Origin: Couchioplanes azureus
GTDB taxonomy: Bacteria; Actinomycetota; Actinomycetes; Mycobacteriales; Micromonosporaceae
DNA length: 64,000 nt
Assembly: GCF_014648355.1 (NCBI RefSeq)
Contig: NZ_BMQY01000003.1
Coordinates: 205,898-269,897 of the forward strand
Direction of reading: 5' to 3'
The position numbers and the translations under genes were made by a program. Below are positions 16,448 to 24,464 of the stretch, piece after piece (the first letter of the stretch is position 1; every line of letters begins with the position of its first letter). The notes beneath the pieces are model-generated. The model saw only the letters and a list, made by a program, of their open reading frames with translations. It was not told the origin of the DNA and did not search any database.

Positions 16448-17794
16448 GTGATCACCGGCGGCGCGTGCGGGATCCGCCGCCGTGCCGCGGCGGCGGCCAC
16501 GGCCGCCCTCTGCGCGGGCACTCTCGGCACCCCGGTCCCCGCGACGGCCACCCCGGCCGGCCTCGCCGCGGCACCCCCGGCACTCGCCGCACCCGCCGCA
16601 CCCGCCGCAGCCGCCGCGCCGGCGGCACCCCCGGCCGTTGCCTGCCCGCGGCCCGACGTGAAGCCGCCCGCCGGGCGACCGCCGCGACCCGCGCCGCCGG
16701 AGGACGACCCCGTCCTGCGGGCGGTCGGTGGCGACGCCCTCGCGACGGACGGGCTCGTGATCCCGGAGGGCGCGCCGCGACCGCCCGCGCTGACCGCCAC
16801 GAGCTGGCTGGTCGCCGACCTCGGCACCGGCGAGGTGCTCGGGGGCTGCGGCCCGCACGTGTACGGCACCCCGGCGAGCGTGCAGAAGCTCCTGCTCGCC
16901 GCCACGGTGATGGACAAGCTGGACCCGCGCCGGACGATCACGGTCACGAAGGGCGACCTCGACATCGAGCCGGGCAGCTCCGCGGTCGGACTCCTCGAGG
17001 GCGGCCGGTATCCGATCGCCACGCTCTGGCTCGGCCTGCTGCTGAACTCGGGCAACGAGGCGGCCAACGCGCTGGCCCGGCTGGGCGGCGGTGCCGGCGG
17101 CGTGAAGGCGACGATCGCCGCCATGAACGCGCAGGCGCAGCGGCTGGGCGCCTTCCAGACCCACGCGGTGACGCCCTCGGGCCTCGACGGTCCCGGGCAG
17201 TTCACCAGCGCGTACGACCTCGCGCTCATCGCGCGGGAGTGCTTCGCGGACCCCGCCTTCCGGCGCTATGCGCTCACGAAGCAGGCCCGGATCCCCGCGC
17301 AGAAGCGGCTGGGCACGCGCGGCTTCGAGATCCAGAACGAGAACCCGCTGATCTTCGAGTATCCGGGCGCGCTCGGCGGCAAGACCGGCTTCACCCAGCT
17401 CGCCCGGCACAGCTACGTGGGCGCGGCGGAACGCAAGGGACGGCGGCTGGTCGCCACGCTGCTGGGCGCCGAGGCCCGGCCGCTGCGCGGCTGGCAGCAG
17501 GGCGCCGCCCTGCTGGACTGGGGCTTCTCGCTGCCCCGGGACGCCTCGGTCGGCAAGCTGGTGGACCCGCACGGGGTCGAGGGCACGGCCGCGTCGGCGG
17601 CCCCGCCGGCGCCCTCGGCGGCGACCGGCCCGGCCCCGGCGCCGGCCGCCGCGCGCGCGGGCCGGCCGGGGCTCTCCCCCGCCGTGGCCGCGGCGATCGC
17701 GGCCACGCTGGCCGCGCCGCTGCTCCTGCTGCTCGGACGGCGGCACCTGCGCCGCCTCCGACGCCGCACGCGCCGCTCCCGGATCATTCCCTGA
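16448..17794 (+). CDS. D-alanyl-D-alanine carboxypeptidase (S11 family), membrane-anchored
   Basis: 448 residues. An N-terminal signal sequence and a long Ala/Pro-rich linker precede the penicillin-binding domain: SVQK (S144, K147), SGN (201-203) and KTG (312-314). A C-terminal transmembrane helix (about 405-427, ending LLLLLG) and a basic tail anchor it. It should trim the terminal D-Ala from peptidoglycan stem peptides outside the membrane. The start is GTG at 16448. A 14-codon frame (16408-16451) ends across this GTG in another frame and could couple translation, which is speculative. The Ala/Pro linker is unusually long for DacC-type enzymes. Confidence 0.9.
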   Translation: MITGGACGIRRRAAAAATAALCAGTLGTPVPATATPAGLAAAPPALAAPAAPAAAAAPAAPPAVACPRPDVKPPAGRPPRPAPPEDDPVLRAVGGDALATDGLVIPEGAPRPPALTATSWLVADLGTGEVLGGCGPHVYGTPASVQKLLLAATVMDKLDPRRTITVTKGDLDIEPGSSAVGLLEGGRYPIATLWLGLLLNSGNEAANALARLGGGAGGVKATIAAMNAQAQRLGAFQTHAVTPSGLDGPGQFTSAYDLALIARECFADPAFRRYALTKQARIPAQKRLGTRGFEIQNENPLIFEYPGALGGKTGFTQLARHSYVGAAERKGRRLVATLLGAEARPLRGWQQGAALLDWGFSLPRDASVGKLVDPHGVEGTAASAAPPAPSAATGPAPAPAAARAGRPGLSPAVAAAIAATLAAPLLLLLGRRHLRRLRRRTRRSRIIP

Positions 17795-17889
17795 GGTCAC
17801 GCCGCCGGCGGGCCGAGCACCCGGGAGCGGCGCCGCGCGCCGGTCCCGGGCCATTCCCCGACGTCACGTCGCCAGCAGGCCGAACATCC
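17771..17889. repeat. Imperfect 52-bp direct duplication across two convergent gene ends
   Basis: 17771-17822 and 17838-17889 match at about 42 of 52 positions with an offset of 67 bp. The first copy contains the 3' end of the D,D-carboxypeptidase gene; the second contains the 3' end of the DUF456 gene. Each copy carries traces of both gene ends, as expected from a local duplication. Confidence 0.6.
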
Positions 17890-18361
17890 AGACCACCGCG
17901 ACGCCGAGGGCCGCGGCGAACTCGACCAGCATCGACAGGCCCACCGCCGTGAGGGCCCCGCGCGTCGACGGCCCGGCCTGTCCGGGCCCGAGACGCGCCC
18001 GCTCGGCGAGGAAGAGGCCGAGCACGAAGCCGAGGACCAGGCCCACCACCGGCACGACGAAGAATCCGACCAGGCCGAGCAGGCCGCCCGCGGCCAGCGA
18101 CGACGTCGGCACGCCGGTGTTCTTCAGGCGCCGGCCGGGCCACAGGTACTTCGCGACCGTGCCGCCGAGCGCCACCACCGTGGCCAGCGCCAGCACCAGC
18201 CACCGGCCACCGGACGCGTCGCCCAGCAGCGCCCAGAGCAGCACCGCGGCCCAGCACAGCAGCAGCCCGGGCAGCACCGGGATCACCACGCCCAGGACGC
18301 CCACCAGCATGGCGACGCCGGCGATGACGGTGACGGTCGTACCGGTGTCGCTGAGATCCAT
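17864..18361 (-). CDS. DUF456-family membrane protein
   Basis: 165 residues, strongly hydrophobic with about four to five transmembrane helices (for example VTVIAGVAMLVGVLGVVIP and GLLGLVGFFVVPVVGLVLG). The glycine-rich pattern with internal pseudo-repeats is that of DUF456, a small bacterial membrane family of unknown function. The start at 18361 (ATG) removes a non-conserved basic leader from an upstream GTG, but no good ribosome-binding site is visible for either. It is convergent with the D,D-carboxypeptidase gene and divergent from the PIG-L-like gene, 109 bp away. Confidence 0.85.
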   Translation of the reverse strand: MDLSDTGTTVTVIAGVAMLVGVLGVVIPVLPGLLLCWAAVLLWALLGDASGGRWLVLALATVVALGGTVAKYLWPGRRLKNTGVPTSSLAAGGLLGLVGFFVVPVVGLVLGFVLGLFLAERARLGPGQAGPSTRGALTAVGLSMLVEFAAALGVAVVWMFGLLAT

Positions 18362-18470
18362 GGGACCAGCGTGCCGCAACCGCGCCACAACCCTCAACCG
18401 CGGGGTGGGGCCGCCGATGGACACTCAGCGCCGGCACCCGGCCCGGCGCCGAGGAGGGCGAGGAGGTTCC

Positions 18471-19112
18471 ATGGCACGCAGCGTCCTCGCCGTCGGCGCC
18501 CGCCCCGGCGACCTCGAGCTCGGGTGCGCCGGCACGCTCGCCGCGCACCGGGCCGCCGGGGACTCCGTGACCATGCTGGTGCTCTCCTGCGACGGGCCGG
18601 ACCATCCGCTGACCCGCCGCACCGAGACGTCCGCCCGCACCCTCGACTGCCTGCTGGTCTGGGGCCCCGAGGCCGCCGAGCGCCGCCGTACGGCCGACCG
18701 CCGGAGCCGGGTCCGCGGCGGCGACCGGCGCACCCGCGACCTGCCGGCCGGGACCTGGGACGGCGCCGCCGTCGCGGCCATCGAGAACGTGCTCACCGGG
18801 GTCGACGCCGACGTCGTCTACGTGCCCGCGCCCGACGACTCCGACGCCGAGCGGCGCTCGGCGGCCGCGGCGACCGCGTGCGCGGCCCGGCACAGCGGCC
18901 GCATCCTGCACTACCCCGGCGAGACGACGCTGGCCTTCGCGCCCACCCTGTACGTCGACATCACCGCGCACCTCGACCGCAAGCTCGCCGTGGTCACCGA
19001 CCCCGAGCTGCCCACGGCCACCGCCCGGCACTACGGCGCCCAGGCGCGGGTGCGCTACGCCGAGGCGTTCGCGCCGGAACGCTTCGTGTGGGACCTCGTC
19101 CGGCCCACTTGA
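18471..19112 (+). CDS. PIG-L/LmbE-like protein with degenerate active site
   Basis: 213 residues with the overall PIG-L (LmbE) deacetylase pattern: an N-terminal strand, a glycine-rich turn (GCAGTLAAHRAAGD), VTMLVLS, and the second-half VVYVPAPDDSDAERRSAAA. In active enzymes the first motif is AHPDDE and the second contains HxxH. Here they read ARPGDLE and APDDSDAERR, so the metal-binding histidines and the catalytic Asp are missing. The protein is therefore probably not a zinc deacetylase; it may bind a glycan or act as a scaffold. GGAGG precedes the ATG. It stands alone, 132 bp before the first FliA-type sigma gene. Confidence 0.75.
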   Translation: MARSVLAVGARPGDLELGCAGTLAAHRAAGDSVTMLVLSCDGPDHPLTRRTETSARTLDCLLVWGPEAAERRRTADRRSRVRGGDRRTRDLPAGTWDGAAVAAIENVLTGVDADVVYVPAPDDSDAERRSAAAATACAARHSGRILHYPGETTLAFAPTLYVDITAHLDRKLAVVTDPELPTATARHYGAQARVRYAEAFAPERFVWDLVRPT

Positions 19113-19179
19113 GGAAAAGAGACGAAGCAACCAGGCGGCAACTGTCCGCGACCGTTTCCTCCACCCTGGGTCACCCAGA

Positions 19180-19199
19180 GTTTCTCCCTGTCAGCCGGT
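19180..19199 (+). promoter_or_regulatory. Leader element shared by the two FliA-type sigma genes (copy 1)
   Basis: GTTTCTCC (19180-19187), 7 bp, CCGGT (19195-19199), ending 45 bp before the sigma start. The paralogue at 24211 has the same two words 6 bp apart at nearly the same distance (24254-24272). It may be a shared promoter or regulator site. Confidence 0.4.
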
Positions 19200-19244
19200 A
19201 CGCCCACCAGCCGCGGGCCACCGACGAGAACCGGGGGAAACGAC

Positions 19245-20153
19245 ATGACCAGCACCACGACGACCGCTGCCGACTTCGACGCCGACACCGCGACCGCCGT
19301 GCCGGCCCTGTCCGCCGCGGAGCAGGAAGAGCTGATCCGTACGCACATGCCGCTGGTCGGTCACCTCGTGCGCGACATGCTCACCCGCATCCCCAACCAC
19401 ATCCACCGCGACGACCTCACCAGCGCCGGGCTGCACGCGCTCGTGACCGCCGCCCGCGGCTGGGACCCGACCCGCGGGATCCCGTTCCACCGGTTCGCCA
19501 CCACCCGCATCCGCGGCGCCATCCTCGACGAGCTGCGCTCGCTGGACTGGGCGACCCGCTCGGTGCGGACCAAGGCCCGCGCCACCGACGCGACCCGCCA
19601 GCACCTGACCACGACTCTGGGCCGCACCCCCACGGCCGAGGAGCTGGCCCAGGCGCTCGGCACCACCACGTCCGACCTGCACCAGACGGACAACGACGTG
19701 CAGCGCGCGACCGTGCTGTCGCTGCAGGGCTTCACCACGAGCAGCGCCGACGACCTGGTGACCGAGCCGACCCCCGGCCCGGAGGACATGCTCATCCGCC
19801 GCGAGCAGATCGGCTACCTGCACCACGCGATCGACTCGCTGCCGGAGCGGCTGCAGTACGTCATCTCCGAGTACTTCCTCAAGGAGCGCCCGATGGCGGA
19901 GATCGCCGCCGACCTGGGCGTCACCGAGAGCCGCATCTCGCAGCTGCGCGCCGAGGCGCTGTCGCTGCTCAAGGACGGCCTCAACACCCACCTCGACCCG
20001 CACCTGGCCCCGGTGCCGGAGAACCCGGAGGGCATCACCGCCCGCCGCCGGGCCGGCTACTACGCCGCGATCGCGGGCAACACCTCCATGCAGTCGCGGC
20101 TGGCGATGACCAACGCCTACGGCCACACCCCGTACGCCGTGGGCGCCGCCTGA
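19245..20153 (+). CDS. FliA/WhiG-family (sigma-28) RNA polymerase sigma factor, paralogue 1
   Basis: 302 residues. Region 2 is RTHMPLVGHLVRDMLTRIP through FHRFATTRIRGAILDELR; region 3 and the region 4 helix-turn-helix (RPMAEIAADLGVTESRISQL) follow. The order of regions 2, 3 and 4 and the wording match sigma-28/WhiG. In motile-spored actinomycetes FliA-type factors drive flagellar, sporangium and spore genes. A C-terminal extension of about 50 residues (RRRAGYYAAIAGN) is shared with the second paralogue at 24211. Start has a GGGGGAA ribosome-binding site. The gene is convergent with helD and separated from it by a perfect 36-bp palindrome. No FlgM-like anti-sigma is nearby. Confidence 0.9.
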   Translation: MTSTTTTAADFDADTATAVPALSAAEQEELIRTHMPLVGHLVRDMLTRIPNHIHRDDLTSAGLHALVTAARGWDPTRGIPFHRFATTRIRGAILDELRSLDWATRSVRTKARATDATRQHLTTTLGRTPTAEELAQALGTTTSDLHQTDNDVQRATVLSLQGFTTSSADDLVTEPTPGPEDMLIRREQIGYLHHAIDSLPERLQYVISEYFLKERPMAEIAADLGVTESRISQLRAEALSLLKDGLNTHLDPHLAPVPENPEGITARRRAGYYAAIAGNTSMQSRLAMTNAYGHTPYAVGAA

Positions 20154-20167
20154 CAGATCGTCTTCCC

Positions 20168-20203
20168 GCGGAGGGGCCGGCGCACGTGCGCCGGCCCCTC
20201 CGC
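20168..20203. terminator. Perfect 36-bp palindrome, bidirectional terminator
   Basis: Every base from 20168 to 20203 pairs (18 + 18; each arm runs GCGGAGGGG...GGCGCAC). It fills the 54-bp gap between the convergent sigma and helD stops and is followed by a short T-run on the + strand. Confidence 0.8.
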
Positions 20204-20207
20204 CGTT

Positions 20208-22532
20208 TCACGCCAGGGCGGCGAGCACCTTCGGCAGGTCCGCCGTGTGCAGCACGCCGAGCCGCCGCGTCGCCCGGGTCACCGCGACGTACAGGTCGCT
20301 GAGACCGCGCGGGCTCTCCGCGACGATCTCGCCGGGCTGCACCACCAGCACGCTGTCGAACTCCAGCCCCTTGGCCTGCCGTACGGTCATCAGCACCACG
20401 GGGTCGCGCAGGTCGGGCTGCTCCCCCACCGCCGCGCCGGGGATCGCCGCGGTGAGCGCGCCGCCGAGGGACTCCTCGACCGCGGCGGGGACGATCACGC
20501 CGACGCGTCCGTCCGGCACCGCGGCCGTCTCCCGGCGCACCGCGGCGACCAGCTCGGCGGCGAGCGCGTCCGGCCGCACCCGGCTCGCCCAGGGCGTACA
20601 CCCCGACTCCCGCACCGAGCGGGGCGGCGACAGCGACGGGTCGACGGCCGCCAGCACGTCGGCCGCGACCGCCATGACCTCGGCGGGCGTGCGGTAGTTC
20701 ACGGTCAGTTCGGTGAGGCGCCAGCGCTGCCCCACGTACGGCTCGAAGACCTGCTCCCACGTCGTCGTCCCGGACAGGTCCCCGGTCTGCGCGACGTCGC
20801 CGACCACCGTCATCGACCGGCTCGGGCAGCGGCGCATCAGCAGCCGCCAGGCCATCGGGGACAGCTCCTGGGCCTCGTCGACGATCACGTGGCCGAAGAC
20901 CCAGGTCCGGTCCGCGGCGGCGCGCTCGGCGGCCGTCCGCGTGTCGAGCACCTCGTGCCGCTCGACGAAGGCGCTGGCGCTCACCACGTCGAGCGCGGAG
21001 AGGATCTCGTCCCGCTCCTCGGCCTCGTCCTCGAAATCGAGCGAGCGGGAGCCCTCGACGATCTCCAGCACGCCCTCGGCGTACTCGACCGCCTGGCGCC
21101 GTTCGCGCGCCGCCGCCCGGGCCCGCAGGGTGTCGTCCACGCCGAGCAGCTCGGCGAGCTCGTCCAGCAGCGGCACGTCGGCCGGGGACCAGCCCACCGC
21201 GCGGTCGCGCAGCAGCAGGGCCCGCTCGTCCGCGCTCAGCTGCGCGGCCGCGGACTCCAGCCGGTCCGGGTCGCTCAGCAGGTCCCGCAGCACCTGCCGC
21301 GGGGTCAGCACCGGCCACAGCTCGAAGAGCGCCCGCTGCACGTCCTCGTCCTCGCGCAGCTCCCGGCGGGTCTCCGCCAGGTCGGCCTCCTCCAGCAGGT
21401 TGTCGCCGCCCAGCGGGTCGGCGCCGATGCGCTCGGCGATCTGCAGCGACAGCGCGTGCACGGCCTCGGTCACGAACATCTGCCGGGCCACGTTGTGCGG
21501 CCGCCCGGACCGCCGGGCCGCGGCCCGGGCGTCCTCGCAGACGGCCCGCTCGATGCGCAGCGGATAGCCGTCGTGGTCCACCTCGACGTAGTCGTCCGGG
21601 ACGGTCTGCCGGTCGGCCACCGCGCGGGCGAGCACGTCGAGCATGTCGAGCCGGCCCTTGAGCGCCGCCGTCTCCGGCGACTCGCTGGCGCGCGCCTTCA
21701 CGCCCGGGAACATGTCGCCGAGGGTGGCGAGGAACACACCGGTCTCGGCCAGCGACGGGAGCACCTGGGAGATGTAGCGCAGGAACGTCGCGTTGGGACC
21801 GAGGATCAGCACACCCTGCTTGGTGAGCTGCGCGCGGTGCGTGTAGAGCAGGTACGCGGCCCGGTGCAGGGCGACGGCGGTCTTCCCGGTGCCCGGCCCG
21901 CCCTGCACCACCAGCACGCCCGGCAGGCCGGAGCGGATCACCTCGTCCTGCTCGGCCTGGATGGTCTCGACGATGTCGCGCATCCGGCCGGTACGCCCGG
22001 CGGTGAGCGCGGAGAGCAGCGCCGCCTCGCCGGTCACGTCCTCGCGCCCGCCCGCCCGGCCGGCGTCGAGGTCGAGCACCTCGTCGTCGATGCCGGTGAG
22101 CTCGCGGCCCCGGGTCCGCAGGTGCCGCCGCCGGGTCACCCCCTCGGGGGACACCGCCGTGGCGAGGTAGAACGGCCGGGCGGCGGGGGCCCGCCAGTCG
22201 ATCAGCAGCGGATCGCGCTCGCGGTCCTCGGCGAACATTCCGAGCCGGCCGATGTAGCGCGGATTCTCTGCCGAGAAGTCGAGCCGGCCGAAACACAAAC
22301 CGTTCTCGACCGCATTCATCTGCGCGACCTGCTCGGCCCAGTGGCTGCGGGTGGCCTCCCGCTGCGAACGGCCCTGCGGGGTGCCGCCGGCCTCCAGCAG
22401 GATGGCGCGCAACCGCTCGGCGGCCTGCTCACGAAGCTCGTCGAGGCGGGTGTAGAGGGCGGTCAGATAGGCCTGTTCGGACTCGATGTCATCGTTCCGC
22501 AAGGTGTCCGTACCGTCGGCGGAGCTTGACAA
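20208..22532 (-). CDS. helD: HelD-type RNA polymerase-associated superfamily 1 helicase-like ATPase
   Basis: 774 residues. The coiled-coil N-terminal arm (IESEQAYLTALYTRLDELRE), the GLCFGRLD and YIGRLG blocks and LLIDWRAPAARPFY are HelD-specific. Helicase motifs follow: Walker A GGPGTGKT (about 211-218), VIVDEAQELSPMAW, GDVAQTGD and the C-terminal VAVTRATRRLGVLH. HelD removes stalled RNA polymerase from DNA and recycles it; related proteins can protect against rifamycins. I chose a TTG start at 22532 because GGGAG lies 5 nt before it and the N-terminus then matches the family. I did not see the rifamycin-associated element upstream. Confidence 0.88.
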   Translation of the reverse strand: MSSSADGTDTLRNDDIESEQAYLTALYTRLDELREQAAERLRAILLEAGGTPQGRSQREATRSHWAEQVAQMNAVENGLCFGRLDFSAENPRYIGRLGMFAEDRERDPLLIDWRAPAARPFYLATAVSPEGVTRRRHLRTRGRELTGIDDEVLDLDAGRAGGREDVTGEAALLSALTAGRTGRMRDIVETIQAEQDEVIRSGLPGVLVVQGGPGTGKTAVALHRAAYLLYTHRAQLTKQGVLILGPNATFLRYISQVLPSLAETGVFLATLGDMFPGVKARASESPETAALKGRLDMLDVLARAVADRQTVPDDYVEVDHDGYPLRIERAVCEDARAAARRSGRPHNVARQMFVTEAVHALSLQIAERIGADPLGGDNLLEEADLAETRRELREDEDVQRALFELWPVLTPRQVLRDLLSDPDRLESAAAQLSADERALLLRDRAVGWSPADVPLLDELAELLGVDDTLRARAAARERRQAVEYAEGVLEIVEGSRSLDFEDEAEERDEILSALDVVSASAFVERHEVLDTRTAAERAAADRTWVFGHVIVDEAQELSPMAWRLLMRRCPSRSMTVVGDVAQTGDLSGTTTWEQVFEPYVGQRWRLTELTVNYRTPAEVMAVAADVLAAVDPSLSPPRSVRESGCTPWASRVRPDALAAELVAAVRRETAAVPDGRVGVIVPAAVEESLGGALTAAIPGAAVGEQPDLRDPVVLMTVRQAKGLEFDSVLVVQPGEIVAESPRGLSDLYVAVTRATRRLGVLHTADLPKVLAALA

Positions 22533-22556
22533 AACCACTCCCTGTCGTGGTAGTAT
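22526..22556 (+). promoter_or_regulatory. Candidate promoter overlapping the helD start
   Basis: TTGACA (22526-22531) and TAGTAT (22551-22556) are near-consensus but 19 bp apart. It would transcribe the lipoprotein at 22740 and interfere with helD initiation. ACCAC/GTGGT arms (22534-22551) lie between the boxes. Confidence 0.4.
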
Positions 22557-22739
22557 TTCGCAGGTCAGCGGCCATTCGTGGTCGCCTTTTTTGTTTCCCG
22601 TGAAATGCTCAGAATAGCCGACGGTCGTTTCCGGCGCCGACCCCGCGCGCCAGGCTACGGGCGGTGCCGCGGGTGTCAGGAATCCGTCAACAGCGACGCT
22701 CGCCGTTACGTGTCGGCCTGTCCCGGGTTGAACCGGGTC

Positions 22740-23258
22740 ATGAACCACAACCACCCGTTCCGGCGTGCCGGCGCCCTGGTGCTCGCCGCCGTCGCCGCCC
22801 TCGCCTTCACCTCCGCCTGCTCCGACGACGCCGAGAACGCCCCCGCCGGCAATGCCGCCGCGGCCGCGGCCGGCGGTCCCGAGCCGAAGACCCTCGAGGG
22901 CGCCAAGGCCGCCGCGCAGACCGTGTTCGACCGCTTCAGCGGCGGCGACTTCGGCGGCGCCTGGGAGATGTACACCGCCGCCGGCAAGGCCGCCATCAGC
23001 AAGGCCGACTACGTCAAGCTCAACGAGGCCTGCTCCCGCAAGGGGCTGGCGATCCAGCTGACCAGCGCCCGCATGGAGGGCCAGGACAAGGCCGTGGTCA
23101 TCGCCAAGCAGCTCGTCGCGGCGCAGTCGTACACCATGGTCTACGAGCAGAACTCCTGGAAGCTGGAGCCCGCCAAGGAGGGCCTGGCGCTCTACGCCAA
23201 GGGCGCCGACAAGGCCATCGCCGCCCAGAAGAAGGCCGGCACCTGCGCCAACGCCTGA
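22740..23258 (+). CDS. Small secreted lipoprotein
   Basis: 172 residues. A signal peptide ends with lipobox FTSAC, followed by an Ala/Gly-rich linker and a domain with FDRFSGGDFGGAWEMYTAAGKAAISKADY, resembling NTF2-like/DUF4878-type lipoproteins that bind small ligands or lipids. No catalytic motif is visible. The ATG at 22740 gives an intact signal peptide; longer in-frame starts give an unrelated cysteine-rich leader. It is divergent from helD with 207 bp between starts and ends at a strong palindromic terminator. Function unknown. Confidence 0.8.
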   Translation: MNHNHPFRRAGALVLAAVAALAFTSACSDDAENAPAGNAAAAAAGGPEPKTLEGAKAAAQTVFDRFSGGDFGGAWEMYTAAGKAAISKADYVKLNEACSRKGLAIQLTSARMEGQDKAVVIAKQLVAAQSYTMVYEQNSWKLEPAKEGLALYAKGADKAIAAQKKAGTCANA

Positions 23259-23273
23259 TCAGTCCCGCACAAG

Positions 23274-23313
23274 CCACCGGGCTCGGTCATCGCGCGATGA
23301 CCGAGCCCGGTGG
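23274..23313. terminator. Perfect 40-bp palindrome, bidirectional terminator
   Basis: The arms CCACCGGGCTCGGTCATCGC (23274-23293) and its exact complement (23294-23313) pair throughout. It sits between the convergent stops of the lipoprotein and the second sigma factor, 15 and 13 bp away. Confidence 0.85.
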
Positions 23314-23326
23314 ACGTCTCCTGCCG

Positions 23327-24211
23327 TCAGGCGGCGACCGGAAGGCCGTCCGGCCCGGTGACCGCCAGCCGGTCCCGCAGCGTGCCGCGGGTCGCGATCT
23401 GGTCGTAGTACGCGGCACGGCGACGCGCCACGCAGCCGTCCTTGGGCGCCGTCGCCAGGCCCGGCTCCAGGTGGGTGTTCAGGCCGTCCTTGAGCAGCGA
23501 CAGCGCCTCGGCCCGCAGCTGCGAGACGCGCGACTCGGTGACCCCGAGGTCCGCGGCGATCTGCGCCATCGGGCGCTCGTCGAAGAAGTAGCCGGTGATG
23601 ACCGCCTTCAACCGGTCGGGCAGCACCTCGACCGCGTGCCGCAGATATCCCATCCGCTCCCGGCGGATCAGCATCTCCTCCGGCCCGGCGCTCGGCTCGG
23701 TCACCATGTCGTCCGCGCCCGCCGTGGCGAAGCCCTGCAGGCTGAACACCACCGCGCGCTGGACGTCGTCGTCCGCCGACTCGATGTCCTCCACGGAACA
23801 GCCGAGCCGCTCGGCGACCTCGGCGACGGTCGGCGTACGGCCCAGTTCCGCGGTCAGCTCCTGCCGGGCCGAGTCGGTACGCCGGGCGCGCTGGCGCACC
23901 GAACGGCTCGCCCAGTCCAGGCCGCGCAGCTCGTCGAGCAGGGCGCCCCGGACCCGGGCCGCCGCGAACCGCGCGAACGGCACGCCGCGGGAGTCGTCGA
24001 ATCCACGGGCCGCGGCGACGAGGGCCGCGTACCCGGCCGACAGCAGGTCGTCCCGGTTCACGTGGGAAGGCACCCGGGCCAGCATCTCGCGGACCAGGTG
24101 GCCGACGAGCGGCATGTGCGCCCGTACGGTGTCCTCGCGACGGCGGTCGACCTCAACAGCGCCGTTCACGGTGTCCTCGCGACGGCGGTCGACCTCAACA
24201 GCACCGCTCAT
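23327..24211 (-). CDS. FliA/WhiG-family (sigma-28) RNA polymerase sigma factor, paralogue 2
   Basis: 294 residues, close paralogue of the sigma factor at 19245: shared strings include HMPLVGHLVR, SLQGF, EMLIRRE or DMLIRRE, and AEALSLLKDGLNTHL. Regions 2, 3 and 4 are complete, with the region 4 helix RPMAQIAADLGVTESRVSQ. The N-terminus carries a 14-residue tandem repeat (GAVEVDRRREDTV twice) absent from paralogue 1. The start at 24211 follows GAGGAG. The gene is convergent with the lipoprotein and divergent from the DEAD-box helicase. It should direct a flagellar or developmental regulon, probably overlapping that of paralogue 1 (inference). Confidence 0.9.
   Translation of the reverse strand: MSGAVEVDRRREDTVNGAVEVDRRREDTVRAHMPLVGHLVREMLARVPSHVNRDDLLSAGYAALVAAARGFDDSRGVPFARFAAARVRGALLDELRGLDWASRSVRQRARRTDSARQELTAELGRTPTVAEVAERLGCSVEDIESADDDVQRAVVFSLQGFATAGADDMVTEPSAGPEEMLIRRERMGYLRHAVEVLPDRLKAVITGYFFDERPMAQIAADLGVTESRVSQLRAEALSLLKDGLNTHLEPGLATAPKDGCVARRRAAYYDQIATRGTLRDRLAVTGPDGLPVAA
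24126..24209 (-). repeat. 42-bp tandem duplication in the sigma paralogue 2 N-terminus
   Basis: 24126-24167 and 24168-24209 differ at only two positions. The unit is a multiple of three, so the reading frame is kept and 14 residues are doubled immediately after the start codon. Confidence 0.9.
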
Positions 24212-24253
24212 GGGGGGGTCTCCTCTGCGTACCTGGCCGGGTCGGGGGGAGAC

Positions 24254-24272
24254 ACCGGCACTGAGGAGAAAC
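24254..24272 (-). promoter_or_regulatory. Leader element shared by the two FliA-type sigma genes (copy 2)
   Basis: On the minus strand GTTTCTCC (24272-24265), 6 bp, CCGGT (24258-24254), ending 42 bp before the sigma start. It matches the element at 19180-19199. Confidence 0.4.
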
Positions 24273-24464
24273 AGTCCGGTCCGCCAGGTGCAGGACGGGT
24301 CACACTCGGGTGCAGCGGGGTTGCGCTCGGGGAGGAGTACACTTGATCTCGCGGTCACGACCAGTTCTGCCTCGGACCGCGTACGGATCGACCACCACGC
24401 GCCGCGACCCGTGAGGTCTGCGCCGGGCAGGACGACCCCTCAACCGTTCGGAGTTCACACCTAC

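Noticed and set aside
16408..16451. 14-codon leader peptide ending across the D,D-carboxypeptidase start
   Set aside because: Stop/start overlap is suggestive, but there is no ribosome-binding site and no known leader of this kind; kept only as a note.
22533..22739. Rifamycin-associated element upstream of helD
   Set aside because: I looked for the GGGGCTTGCAAC-type motif and did not see it.
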